A stretch of DNA of 64,000 nucleotides from JAAYCI01 sp031551695. Its GTDB lineage: Bacteria > Bacillota > Clostridia > Oscillospirales > Ruminococcaceae. Position numbers and translations under genes: made by a program. The notes beneath the pieces were generated by a model. That model ran no database searches, was not told where the DNA came from, and saw nothing but the letters and a program-made list of their open reading frames with translations. The stretch covers positions 47,214-111,213 of the forward strand of contig JAVBNG010000007.1 in NCBI GenBank assembly GCA_031551695.1, given 5' to 3'. Positions 9,501-15,757 of this stretch are shown here, piece by piece (the first letter of the stretch is position 1; every line of letters starts with the position of its first letter).

Positions 9501-10256
9501 CACATGAACGAGCTGGACGCCAAAGGCGTGACCGAGTGCGACTGCGAAGCGTGTAGCCCCGCCGCCCGCATTTTGGCGGAAAAAGAATACCTGAACAAAA
9601 AAAGCGTGTGGATCTTCGGAGGCGACGGCTGGGCCTATGACATCGGCTACGGCGGCCTGGACCACGTGCTGGCTTCCGGCGAAGACGTGAACGTGTTCGT
9701 GTTCGACACGGAGGTGTACTCCAACACCGGCGGCCAGGCGTCGAAGGCCAGCCAGATTGGCCAGGTGGCGCAGTTTGCCGCCGCGGGCAAGAATATCGGC
9801 AAAAAGAGCCTTGCGGAAATGGCCATGGCTTACGGATACGTGTATGTGGCGCAAATTGCCATGGGTGCCGACCAGAACCAAACCATCAAGGCCATTGCCG
9901 AGGCCGAGGCCTACCCCGGCCCGTCCCTCATCATCGGCTACAGCCCGTGCGAAATGCACGGCATCAAGGGCGGCATGGTGAACTGCCAAAGCGAGATGAA
10001 AGCCGCCGTGGCCGCGGGCTACTGGTTTAACTTCCGGTTTGACCCCCGCAAAAAGGCCGAGGGCGCGAACCCCTTCCAGCTGGACTCGAAAGAGCCCACG
10101 GGCAGCTACCTCGACTTCATTGGCAACGAGACCCGCTACAGCCGCCTGAAGCTCACCTTCCCGGACCGCGCCGAGACCCTGTTCAGCGAGGCGGTGGACC
10201 AGAGCAAAGAGCGTTACCAGTACCTGCTGCGGCTGTCGAAGCTGTACGAGGCGTAG
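6573..10256 (+). CDS. nifJ: pyruvate:ferredoxin (flavodoxin) oxidoreductase
   Basis: This 1227-residue single-chain enzyme oxidises pyruvate and CoA to acetyl-CoA and CO2, reducing ferredoxin; it is the central catabolic step of anaerobic fermenters. Domain order is as expected: N-terminal pyrimidine-binding domain ('YPITPSSPMAE'), CoA/transketolase-like domains, a two-[4Fe-4S] ferredoxin insert (CIQCNQC... near residue 697 and CMGCGVC... near 753), then the TPP-binding domain ('GDGWAYDIG' near 1015, 'YSNTGGQ' near 1048). A charged insertion of about 90 residues lies just before the GDGWAYDIG strand. The start is preceded by GGAGG. It is monocistronic, with its own promoter and terminator. 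Confidence 0.97.
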   Translation: MPRKKKTMDGNTAAAHASYAFTEVAAIYPITPSSPMAEITDTWSADGLRNIFGDKVSVIEMQSEGGASGAVHGSLNAGALTTTYTASQGLLLMIPNMYKMAGELLPSVINVSARTVAAHALSIFGDHGDIYACRQTGYAMLAESNVQEVMDLTPEAHLAALKGRVPFVNFFDGFRTSHEIQKIEVWDFEELADMMDKDALDAFRARALNPKHPTMRGSHQNPDIFFQNREAANKYYDAVPAIVEEYMGQVNKKLGTDYGLFNYYGASDAERVIIAMGSFCDVTEEVIDYLTAAGEKVGLVKVRLYRPFSAEHLAKVIPASCKKIAVMDRTKEPGALAEPLMLDVMAALRGRRDDITLVGGRYGLSSKDTTPSSVFAVYENLEADAPKNGFTIGIVDDVTNLSLPERSDCADTTPKGTINCKFWGLGGDGTVGANKNSIKILGDHTDKYVQAYFQYDSKKTGGVTVSHLRFGDKPIKAPYYVRKADFVACHNPSYIIKGFKMVRDCKPGGKFLVNAQWTPEELEQHLPPLAKKYVADNNIEIYLVNAIDIARKIGMGKRTNTILQSAFFKLAGIIPMEDARKYMKDAALKSYGSKGEAVVNANYAAIDAGMDALVKVEIPASWKDCEPRKLKRHYEVDGKLGKMVKEIMDPVNYNDGDSIPVSAFVDGHEDGTFQQGASAYEKRGVAVDVPEWDETKCIQCNQCSYVCPHATIRPFALDENDVKNLPEGARCAQMKGKGAEAFQFVQAVSPLDCMGCGVCAAVCPAPGKALTMKPQESQAGQQKVFDYCVENVAKKPGMMSETSVKGSQFNQPLLEFSGSCAGCAETAYARLVTQLYGERMYISNATGCSSIWGGPAATSPYTVSKSSGHGPAWANSLFEDNAENGYGMYLGQKAIRERLRRLTEEMIAVEYCDAELKAAAQNWLDTYDNGKENTAAADAFIKELEESILPVKEAIAFLNTDDAKNMFGEHHAGMTAHMNELDAKGVTECDCEACSPAARILAEKEYLNKKSVWIFGGDGWAYDIGYGGLDHVLASGEDVNVFVFDTEVYSNTGGQASKASQIGQVAQFAAAGKNIGKKSLAEMAMAYGYVYVAQIAMGADQNQTIKAIAEAEAYPGPSLIIGYSPCEMHGIKGGMVNCQSEMKAAVAAGYWFNFRFDPRKKAEGANPFQLDSKEPTGSYLDFIGNETRYSRLKLTFPDRAETLFSEAVDQSKERYQYLLRLSKLYEA

Positions 10257-10324
10257 GGTTCCGCGGCGGGTTTTCGCAAAGGATTTTGCACCGCCCTCGT
10301 TTCGTCGGCCAATCAATTCAATAA

Positions 10325-10356
10325 AATCCGCCGAAAATCATTTTCGGCGGATTTTT
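10325..10356 (+). terminator. intrinsic terminator of nifJ
   Basis: A 12-13 bp stem (AATCCGCCGAAAA / TTTTCGGCGGATT) with a 3-nt loop runs directly into six T. Confidence 0.92.
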
Positions 10357-10391
10357 TACGTATTTTATATGCGCAAATTTACGGGCCACAC

Positions 10392-10420
10392 TTGCCACAA
10401 AGCGGAACAGCGGGTAGAAT
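10392..10420 (+). promoter_or_regulatory. promoter of the YcxB-like gene
   Basis: -35 TTGCCA and -10 TAGAAT are separated by 17 bp. Transcription would begin near 10427. This rules out the upstream ATG at 10369 as a translation start and supports the TTG start at 10471. Confidence 0.65.
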
Positions 10421-10470
10421 TAAGAGTAAACGCGCGGGTGCGCGAACAAACGGATTTTTTGGAGGCCTTT

Positions 10471-11025
10471 TTGAAACCGCTGTTTCAAAACATCACCGTG
10501 ATGGACAAACACATGGCCGCGCGGTTTTACGCCGTAAGCTGGCCAAAAAACCTGGGGTTTCTGGCGGTGGCGCTGTCTGCCGTGGGTGTGTTTGCCGTGG
10601 CCTACGGCGTGTTTTACATTATGGCAGGCGGAAGCGGCGCCGTGCTGTACGGCGTGGCCATGTTTCTCATGGCGGCGGGGGCGCTTTTTCTCGCCTTTTT
10701 TGGCTATTTGCTGCGCCTTGGCCGCTATGTGCAGGCACAGCAAAAGCTGTGGGGCGGCCCCATCCTGCAAAAACAGGTGGATTTTTTCGACGAAGATTTT
10801 ACCCAGACCACCCGTCTCGGGCGGTCTGCTTTTCGTTATGATATGCTTACCGGCGTCACCTGCAGGCGGGGCGTGGTGGTGCTGTGGATGGGCAAATATG
10901 CCCTGGTGATGGACGACGCCGGTTTCGCCAAAGGCGGCCACGACGCGTTCCTTTTGTTTATTCGGGAAAAAACAAAAGAAAATAGAAAAAATATGCTGAA
11001 AAATATTTTCGGGCGGCGGGGCTGA
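10471..11025 (+). CDS. YcxB-like membrane protein
   Basis: This is a 184-residue protein with two adjacent transmembrane helices (about residues 25-75) followed by a soluble domain resembling the YcxB C-terminal domain: strands around 'QVDFFDEDF' and a 'VVVLWMGKYALVMDDAGF' strand-turn-strand, then a basic tail. The start is TTG 10471, because GGAGG is 5 bases upstream and the longer frame from ATG 10369 would begin upstream of the predicted promoter's transcription start. It is followed after 32 bp by the formyltransferase gene. Function unknown. Confidence 0.6.
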   Translation: MKPLFQNITVMDKHMAARFYAVSWPKNLGFLAVALSAVGVFAVAYGVFYIMAGGSGAVLYGVAMFLMAAGALFLAFFGYLLRLGRYVQAQQKLWGGPILQKQVDFFDEDFTQTTRLGRSAFRYDMLTGVTCRRGVVVLWMGKYALVMDDAGFAKGGHDAFLLFIREKTKENRKNMLKNIFGRRG

Positions 11026-11057
11026 CGCCGGCGAAAATTGGGGAGTGAAGCAGGCGG

Positions 11058-11960
11058 ATGGAAATGCGGTTTGACAGCGTTGTTTTTATGGGAACCGGCC
11101 ACGTGCTGGCAGCCTGCGCCGAAACGCTGCTGGCGCTTGGTGTGGGCGCGGAAAAAGTGTGCCTGGCGGAGTACGGCGCGAACGCGGCGTCCATTTCCCA
11201 TGTGCAAAAATACTCTGAAAAAACCGGTGTGGCCTACCTGGGCCTGCCGAAGCAAAATGCAGGAGCAGAACGCTTTTTTATGGATTTGGCGGGCGAAGTG
11301 CTGGTGGTAAGCGTGAACAACCTGTACCTGTTTCCCGCTTGCGTGCGCAACAAAGCGGGCCTTACGCTGGTGAACAGCCACTCCTCCCTGCTACCCGCCT
11401 ACCCCGGCTTGCACGCGCCTTCGTGGGCGATTTTTTTTGGCGAAACGGTGGGCGGCGTCACCTGGCATTTTATTGGCGCCGGGGTGAACAGCGGGAATAT
11501 CATTCACCAAAAATTCATGGAAATTCCCGAAAATATCACGGCCATTCAGTTGGACAGGGCTTACGCCGACTTGAAAGCGCAGGCGTTTGGCGAACTGCTG
11601 CCCGCGCTGCTGCGGGAAAAGCAAGACGGCACGCCCCAGCCCGAAGAGCAGCGCCGCAGGGTGTACACAATGGCCGATTTGCCGAACGCAGGCCATATTT
11701 CGCCGCTGGATAATGTATTATTTTCCCACCGGGTGCTGCGCAGCATGGACTGCGGCGACACAGCGCAGCTGCCGCCGGTATGGCTGGACTATGCGGGCCG
11801 GCGGTACACAGTGCGCGCGTACCGGCTGGAGGCCGCCCCCGGGCTGAAAGGCGCAAAGGCGGCGTGTGCGTTGGTGGCGTTTGACGCGGAAAAGCTGCAT
11901 TTTACCATTGGCCAAAACGGCCTGGCGTTGCATTTGGACGTGCGGGAAAAAGAAGTATAA
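11058..11960 (+). CDS. formyltransferase-fold protein (Fmt/PurN-like) with altered active site
   Basis: This is a 300-residue protein with the formyltransferase Rossmann fold. The signature N106-x-H108 followed by 'SSLLPAYPG' is intact and matches the catalytic Asn and His of Fmt/PurN enzymes. The third catalytic residue, normally Asp in the 'D-x-G-D' strip, is Asn here (N144 in 'VNSGN'). The C-terminal part (from about 215) is not the usual Fmt oligonucleotide-binding domain. It may transfer formyl from 10-formyl-THF to an unknown substrate, or be non-catalytic. Canonical fmt would be a separate gene. Its partner upstream is the YcxB-like gene. Confidence 0.7.
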   Translation: MEMRFDSVVFMGTGHVLAACAETLLALGVGAEKVCLAEYGANAASISHVQKYSEKTGVAYLGLPKQNAGAERFFMDLAGEVLVVSVNNLYLFPACVRNKAGLTLVNSHSSLLPAYPGLHAPSWAIFFGETVGGVTWHFIGAGVNSGNIIHQKFMEIPENITAIQLDRAYADLKAQAFGELLPALLREKQDGTPQPEEQRRRVYTMADLPNAGHISPLDNVLFSHRVLRSMDCGDTAQLPPVWLDYAGRRYTVRAYRLEAAPGLKGAKAACALVAFDAEKLHFTIGQNGLALHLDVREKEV

Positions 11961-11990
11961 AAAACATCCCTGAAAAGCGATGTTTCAGCT
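11958..11990 (-). terminator. terminator-like hairpin for minus-strand transcripts
   Basis: Read on the minus strand, AAACATC and GATGTTT pair and are followed by TTTTTATAC. It would end transcripts coming from yitT after they have crossed the repeat element at 12011-12136. Its sequence 11961-11977 is the exact inverse of 12167-12183. Confidence 0.5.
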
Positions 11991-12010
11991 TGTCAAAAAA
12001 AGGGTGGCCC

Positions 12011-12136
12011 GCGCAGAGTGTCCAGGAGCGCAACGGCCATCTACCTTCCGCGCCGTCTCAAGTACAACGAAAAAACGTTGTTCTTGATCCGCCTTGCGGC
12101 TGACGATGGCTTTATGCGCACCCGGCCCCTCTGCGC
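12011..12136 (+). repeat. dispersed structured intergenic element, copy A
   Basis: This is one of four copies. Conserved strips are TACCTTCCGC (12042-12051) and CTTGCGGCTGAC (12093-12104). Between them is a hairpin, TCAAGTACAACG paired with CGTTGTTCTTGA around an A-rich loop. Directly outside them GCCATC (12036-12041) pairs with GATGGC (12105-12110), and further out GCGCAGAG (12011-12018) pairs with CTCTGCGC (12129-12136). It sits between the convergent formyltransferase and yitT genes and is bracketed by terminator-like hairpins on both sides. Other copies are near 51.2, 60.2 and 62.9 kb. Confidence 0.75.
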
Positions 12137-12160
12137 TCGTGCGTTCTTTGACTGCCTCAA

Positions 12161-12187
12161 ACGTCCCTTTTCAGGGATGTTTTATTT
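12161..12187 (+). terminator. intrinsic terminator, plus strand
   Basis: ACGTCCCT pairs with AGGGATGT (one G.T pair) around a 4-nt loop, followed by TTTATTT. It ends transcripts from the formyltransferase gene after element A. Confidence 0.65.
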
Positions 12188-12240
12188 CGAAAAGAGTGTG
12201 CGACACCCGGCTTTTCGATGCCGGCCAATTCCCGATAATT

Positions 12241-13149
12241 TTAATTCCCCGCCCCCGGAATGTTTGGCGGCTCAAAGCCCTCGCCCACGGCCTCGCTGAT
12301 CTCCGTGACCATAAACAGGGCCTGCGGGTCCACCGCGCGGGTGGCCGAGCGCACTTTGTAAATCTGACTTTTGCTGCACATGCACATCAGCATTTGGTGC
12401 TGTTCACCACGGTAGGTGCCCTTCACGTCCACAAGGGTGGAGCCGCGGTCCACTTCTGCGTCGATGGCTTTAGCAATTTCCCGGCCGTGGTCCGTGATGA
12501 TCAGCGCCATTTTGCTGCTGCCCATGCCGAAGATGATGCTGTCCATGGTGAGGCTGGTTGTAAAGCAGGCTACAATGCCGTACAGGGCGGCGTCGATGTT
12601 GCGGAAGGCGATGGCGCCCGCCGCAACAACGATGGCGTCGATAACCAGGGAAATGCGCCCCACGGAAAAATGGGGGCGGTATTTTTTAACGGTCAATATG
12701 AGGAAATCGGTGCCGCCGGTGGACGAGCCGCGCATGTAGATGAGCGCAAGGCCCCCGCCGATGAGCGCGCCGGTGAAAATGGCCGCCAGCAGCGTGTTGC
12801 CGGTGTATTTGGGGAAATGGGGAAACACCAGGTCCACAAACAGCGTGTTGATGAGCATGGTCCACACGGATTTGAGCAGAAACGGCGCGCCGATGGCGCG
12901 GGCGCTGACGAAAATGAGCGGTACGTTCAGCACCAGGCTTAGCACGCCGATGGGCCAGCCGGTAAATGCATTGACGATGATGGCCACACCCGAAATGCCG
13001 CCGGGGGCGAAATTGCTGCCGCTGGCAAAGGTGTAAACACCCAGCGCAAACAACACCGAGCCGATGGATATGACCAAAGTATCCAGCAAAAAAGTGCGCA
13101 GGCGAAAGTTTTTTGGGTCCAGCCCGATGGAGATGAGTTTGTCTTTCAA
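12241..13149 (-). CDS. YitT family membrane protein (DUF161/DUF2179)
   Basis: This is a 302-residue protein with five or six transmembrane helices in two repeated DUF161 halves (conserved 'GSNFAPGGISGVA' and 'GSSTGGTDFL' loops) followed by a cytoplasmic DUF2179 domain from about residue 215 ('VDRGSTLVDVKGTY'). The family is widespread in Firmicutes. Its transport role is not established. Translation begins at TTG (13149) with GGAGG 8 bases upstream. It is convergent with the formyltransferase gene. Confidence 0.9.
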   Translation of the reverse strand: MKDKLISIGLDPKNFRLRTFLLDTLVISIGSVLFALGVYTFASGSNFAPGGISGVAIIVNAFTGWPIGVLSLVLNVPLIFVSARAIGAPFLLKSVWTMLINTLFVDLVFPHFPKYTGNTLLAAIFTGALIGGGLALIYMRGSSTGGTDFLILTVKKYRPHFSVGRISLVIDAIVVAAGAIAFRNIDAALYGIVACFTTSLTMDSIIFGMGSSKMALIITDHGREIAKAIDAEVDRGSTLVDVKGTYRGEQHQMLMCMCSKSQIYKVRSATRAVDPQALFMVTEISEAVGEGFEPPNIPGAGN

Positions 13150-13321
13150 AAGATACGCCTCCGTTTGCGCATATTTTAATATATTCTTATATTTAACGCC
13201 AATTAAACACTCATTAAACAGGGAATAATCAGGGTTTTCAACAAATAGTGGATAAATAAAGGTTAATTCAACCTTAATTCAACAGTAAATAAACAGATCA
13301 TACAAGTGGCTTGTGGAAAGG

Positions 13322-13384
13322 GATTCAAACCGTAAGGGTTCCGGTAAAGCCAACCGGCTTCTCATAGAGTATGCGGTTCGAATC
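13322..13384. other. nested inverted repeat in the 13150-13475 gap
   Basis: GATTCAAACCG (13322-13332) pairs with CGGTTCGAATC (13374-13384), 10 of 11 positions. Within the loop CCGGT (13341-13345) pairs with ACCGG (13353-13357). The outer arms look like tRNA T-arm sequence, but no acceptor, D or anticodon arm can be drawn. The rest of this 326-bp gap is AT-rich, except for the repeat at 13418-13459. Confidence 0.5.
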
Positions 13385-13417
13385 TAAACACCATTACCCA
13401 AGCATATACAACTAAAC

Positions 13418-13459
13418 CCGAACCGCTGTGGCGAGCTTTCTACGCGGATCCTGTCACGG
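13418..13459. repeat. two-copy intergenic repeat, first copy
   Basis: CCGAACCGCT, 16 variable bases, then GCGGATCCTGTCACGG. The same arrangement recurs at 24384-24426 with 17 intervening bases. Both copies lie downstream of a minus-strand gene (the HAD gene here, rsmI there). Confidence 0.6.
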
Positions 13460-13475
13460 CCCGGGCGCAACCAAC

Positions 13476-14192
13476 CTACGGCAGCAAAACCGGGCCGCGG
13501 GCACTGTTGTCGTCCGCACCCTTCCCAGCGGCAAGGGTTTCGGCGGCAGCTACAATAAAGGCGGCCGCGCTGGCAAGGTCCGGCAAAACAGCGTCCGCCT
13601 GCGCTTTAATTTCCTCCGATGGCTGCAATTGGTCCGGCACCATCAGGGTAAGGCAGCCGGCAGCCTTGGCCGCCGCCACACCGGGGAAGCTGTCCTCCAC
13701 CACGGCGCAGGCTGATGGCGCAAGCCCCAGGTTTTGCGCCGCCATCAAAAAAATATCCGGCGCGGGCTTCGAGCGCTGCACCATATTGCCGCTTACCACT
13801 GTGGTGAAAAATTCTTCAAAATGGGCGGCCTTCAGGTGGTGGGCCACAATTTCCGCCCGGGAAGACGACGCCAGCGCCAGCAAAAAGCCTTTTTCACGCA
13901 AATGCTGCAGTGCCGCGCGGGCGCCCGGTTTTTCGGGCATGCCGTGGGTGTCGATATAGTTCAAAAAGCGGCGGTAGGTTTCCACGATATAATGGTCATA
14001 ATCAAAATTTGGGCCGAAATATTCCTGTAAAAGCGCTAAAAATGCCGCGCTGTTAATGCCGTAGGTTTTATTGCGCATTTCGTCGCTCATTTGGTAGCCC
14101 ATTTCCCGCAGCAACGCATCGTCAATTTCAAGGTGCAGGCGTTCGGTGTCGAACAAAACGCCGTCCATATCGAATAAAACGCCTTTTAACAT
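13476..14192 (-). CDS. HAD-superfamily phosphatase, beta-phosphoglucomutase-like subfamily
   Basis: This is a 238-residue HAD hydrolase. Motif I 'DMDGVLFDTE' at the N-terminus gives the nucleophile Asp and the acid/base Asp two residues on. Motif II is in 'LALASSSRA', the conserved Lys in 'RSKPAPDIFL', and motif IV in 'VVEDSFPGVAAAKAAG'. The helical cap sits between motif I and II, as in the phosphoglycolate phosphatase/beta-PGM group; the substrate cannot be decided. The ATG at 14192 is used because AAAGGGG is 7 bases upstream; the frame extends upstream without a plausible start. Confidence 0.88.
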   Translation of the reverse strand: MLKGVLFDMDGVLFDTERLHLEIDDALLREMGYQMSDEMRNKTYGINSAAFLALLQEYFGPNFDYDHYIVETYRRFLNYIDTHGMPEKPGARAALQHLREKGFLLALASSSRAEIVAHHLKAAHFEEFFTTVVSGNMVQRSKPAPDIFLMAAQNLGLAPSACAVVEDSFPGVAAAKAAGCLTLMVPDQLQPSEEIKAQADAVLPDLASAAAFIVAAAETLAAGKGADDNSARGPVLLP

Positions 14193-14348
14193 ACAAAAAC
14201 CCCTTTCCCGGCGGGCAAACCCCGTCTTTTTTATTGTAACAGAGAGGAAAGCGAAAGACAAATTCTAAAATTTTTAAAGGCTGAAACCTTGCAATGGGCG
14301 CGGCGCATGGTTAAAATGTAAGGAAAGACGCCGAAAGGAAGACGGAAG

Positions 14349-15428
14349 ATGGAGATCCGAATTGTGGAGAACGAAAACCCGAAGCCGAAGCCGGACGAAG
14401 AAAACCTGGGCTTTGGCAAGGTGTATACCGACCATATGTTTGTGATGCCGTACACGGAGGAAGAGGGCTGGCACGACCCCGCCATCGTTCCCTACGGCCC
14501 CATCGCGCTGGACCCAGCCAGCCTGGTGTTCCACTATGCGCAGGAGTGCTTTGAAGGCATGAAGGCCTACCGCACGCCGGACGACGATATCCAGCTGTTC
14601 CGCCCGGAGAAAAACGCCGAGCGCATGGCCAGCACCCACCGCCGTTTGTGCATTCCGGAAATTCCGGTGGACATGTTTGTGGAAGCGGTAAACGCGCTGG
14701 TGAACCACGAGCGCGACTGGGTGCCCAGCGTGCCGGAAACCAGCCTGTACATCCGCCCGTGCACCATTGCCACAGAGGCGCAGCTGGGCGTGAAAGCGTC
14801 CTCCAGCTACCTGTTTTTTATCATCTGCTCGCCTTCGGGCGCGTATTACGCGGAAGGGCTGGACCCGGTGAAGATCTTTGTGGAGGACGAACTGACCCGT
14901 GCCGCGCCAGGCGGAACGGGGCATATCAAATGCGGCGGCAACTACGCCGCGTCCCTGGCCGGGCAGGTGAAGGCCCATGACCTAGGCTACAGCCAGGTGC
15001 TGTGGCTGGACGGCGCCGAGCGGAAATATGTGGAAGAAGTGGGCGCGATGAACGTGTTTTTTGTCATTGACGGGGAAGTGGTGACGGCGCCCGCCGGCAG
15101 CACCGTGCTGCCGGGCATCACCCGCATGAGTTGTATGGAACTGCTGGGCGACTGGGGAAAAACCGTGACGGAACGCCGCCTGTCCATCGACGAGCTGATG
15201 GCCGCCGCAAAAGATGGCCGCGTGAGCGAGGTGTTTGGCACAGGCACGGCGGCGGTAATTTCGCCCGTGGGCGAGCTGTGCTACAAGGGCGAGACTGTGG
15301 AGATAGGTGAAAACAAGATTGGCAAATTGACCCGCAAGCTGTACGATACCCTCACCGGCATCCAATGGGGCACGGTGCCGGATGAAAAAGACTGGGCAGT
15401 GCCGGTTCGTGACCGGACTGGACAGTAG
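14349..15428 (+). CDS. ilvE: branched-chain amino acid aminotransferase
   Basis: This 359-residue PLP fold-type IV enzyme interconverts Leu/Ile/Val and their 2-oxo acids with glutamate. The PLP lysine is K194 in 'GHIKCGGNY'. Other family strips are 'FEGMKAYR' near 70, 'YIRPCTIATE' near 135 and the phosphate-binding 'TVLPGITR'. The length and 'EEVGAMNVFFV' strip match the eukaryote-like/firmicute BCAT group rather than the shorter enterobacterial IlvE. The start has an AAGGA-type site. Monocistronic. Confidence 0.94.
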   Translation: MEIRIVENENPKPKPDEENLGFGKVYTDHMFVMPYTEEEGWHDPAIVPYGPIALDPASLVFHYAQECFEGMKAYRTPDDDIQLFRPEKNAERMASTHRRLCIPEIPVDMFVEAVNALVNHERDWVPSVPETSLYIRPCTIATEAQLGVKASSSYLFFIICSPSGAYYAEGLDPVKIFVEDELTRAAPGGTGHIKCGGNYAASLAGQVKAHDLGYSQVLWLDGAERKYVEEVGAMNVFFVIDGEVVTAPAGSTVLPGITRMSCMELLGDWGKTVTERRLSIDELMAAAKDGRVSEVFGTGTAAVISPVGELCYKGETVEIGENKIGKLTRKLYDTLTGIQWGTVPDEKDWAVPVRDRTGQ

Positions 15429-15429
15429 C

Positions 15430-15692
15430 GGCGCGCTGTGCGCGCCTGGGGTGCGGGCAACAGGCTTGCGCCTTTGGTGGCGAGCATTCTTTGCGCGGCA
15501 TTTCAACAACGCCGTGCGCCGGCCAATAGCACCCGAGCGCCGCACAACGGGGCGAAATTGGCTGACCGGGCACCGTCTTAGGAAAACATAGGAAAACACG
15601 GCCGCTTGGCCGTGTTTTTTTATTGCATCTATGCTATTTTCCTAACCGGCAATCCGTTTTCCACACAGCGCCGCAAAGCGAAGGCGCAAGCC
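15430..15692. other. gene-free convergent gap (15429-15757) with inverted repeats
   Basis: The 329-bp gap between ilvE and trkH holds a GGCGCGC / GCGCGCC hairpin (15430-15446) just after ilvE. It also holds a perfect 12-bp inverted repeat GGCTTGCGCCTT (15463-15474) and AAGGCGCAAGCC (15681-15692), about 206 bp apart, with a terminator at 15596-15624 between the arms. No coding potential was seen. Confidence 0.55.
15596..15624 (+). terminator. intrinsic terminator between convergent ilvE and trkH
   Basis: ACACGGCC / GGCCGTGT with a 4-nt loop is followed by seven T. The minus strand has AAAACA before the stem, so it may also serve trkH. Confidence 0.9.
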
Positions 15693-15757
15693 CCTGCCCC
15701 AAAGCCGGAGCGGAAAAGGTGCAAGGTACTCTTGGAGCGATACCGGCCGCCGCCGGC

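Noticed and set aside
6537..10316. 1259-residue open frame antisense to the pyruvate:ferredoxin oxidoreductase gene
   Set aside because: It mirrors the GC-rich third positions of the sense gene, has His/Ala/Val/Gly-rich composition without any family motif, and no ribosome binding site. The sense protein is unmistakable.
13322..13384. tRNA gene suggested by GGTTCGAATC
   Set aside because: Only the T-loop word fits; the T-stem pairs poorly and no acceptor, D or anticodon arm can be formed.
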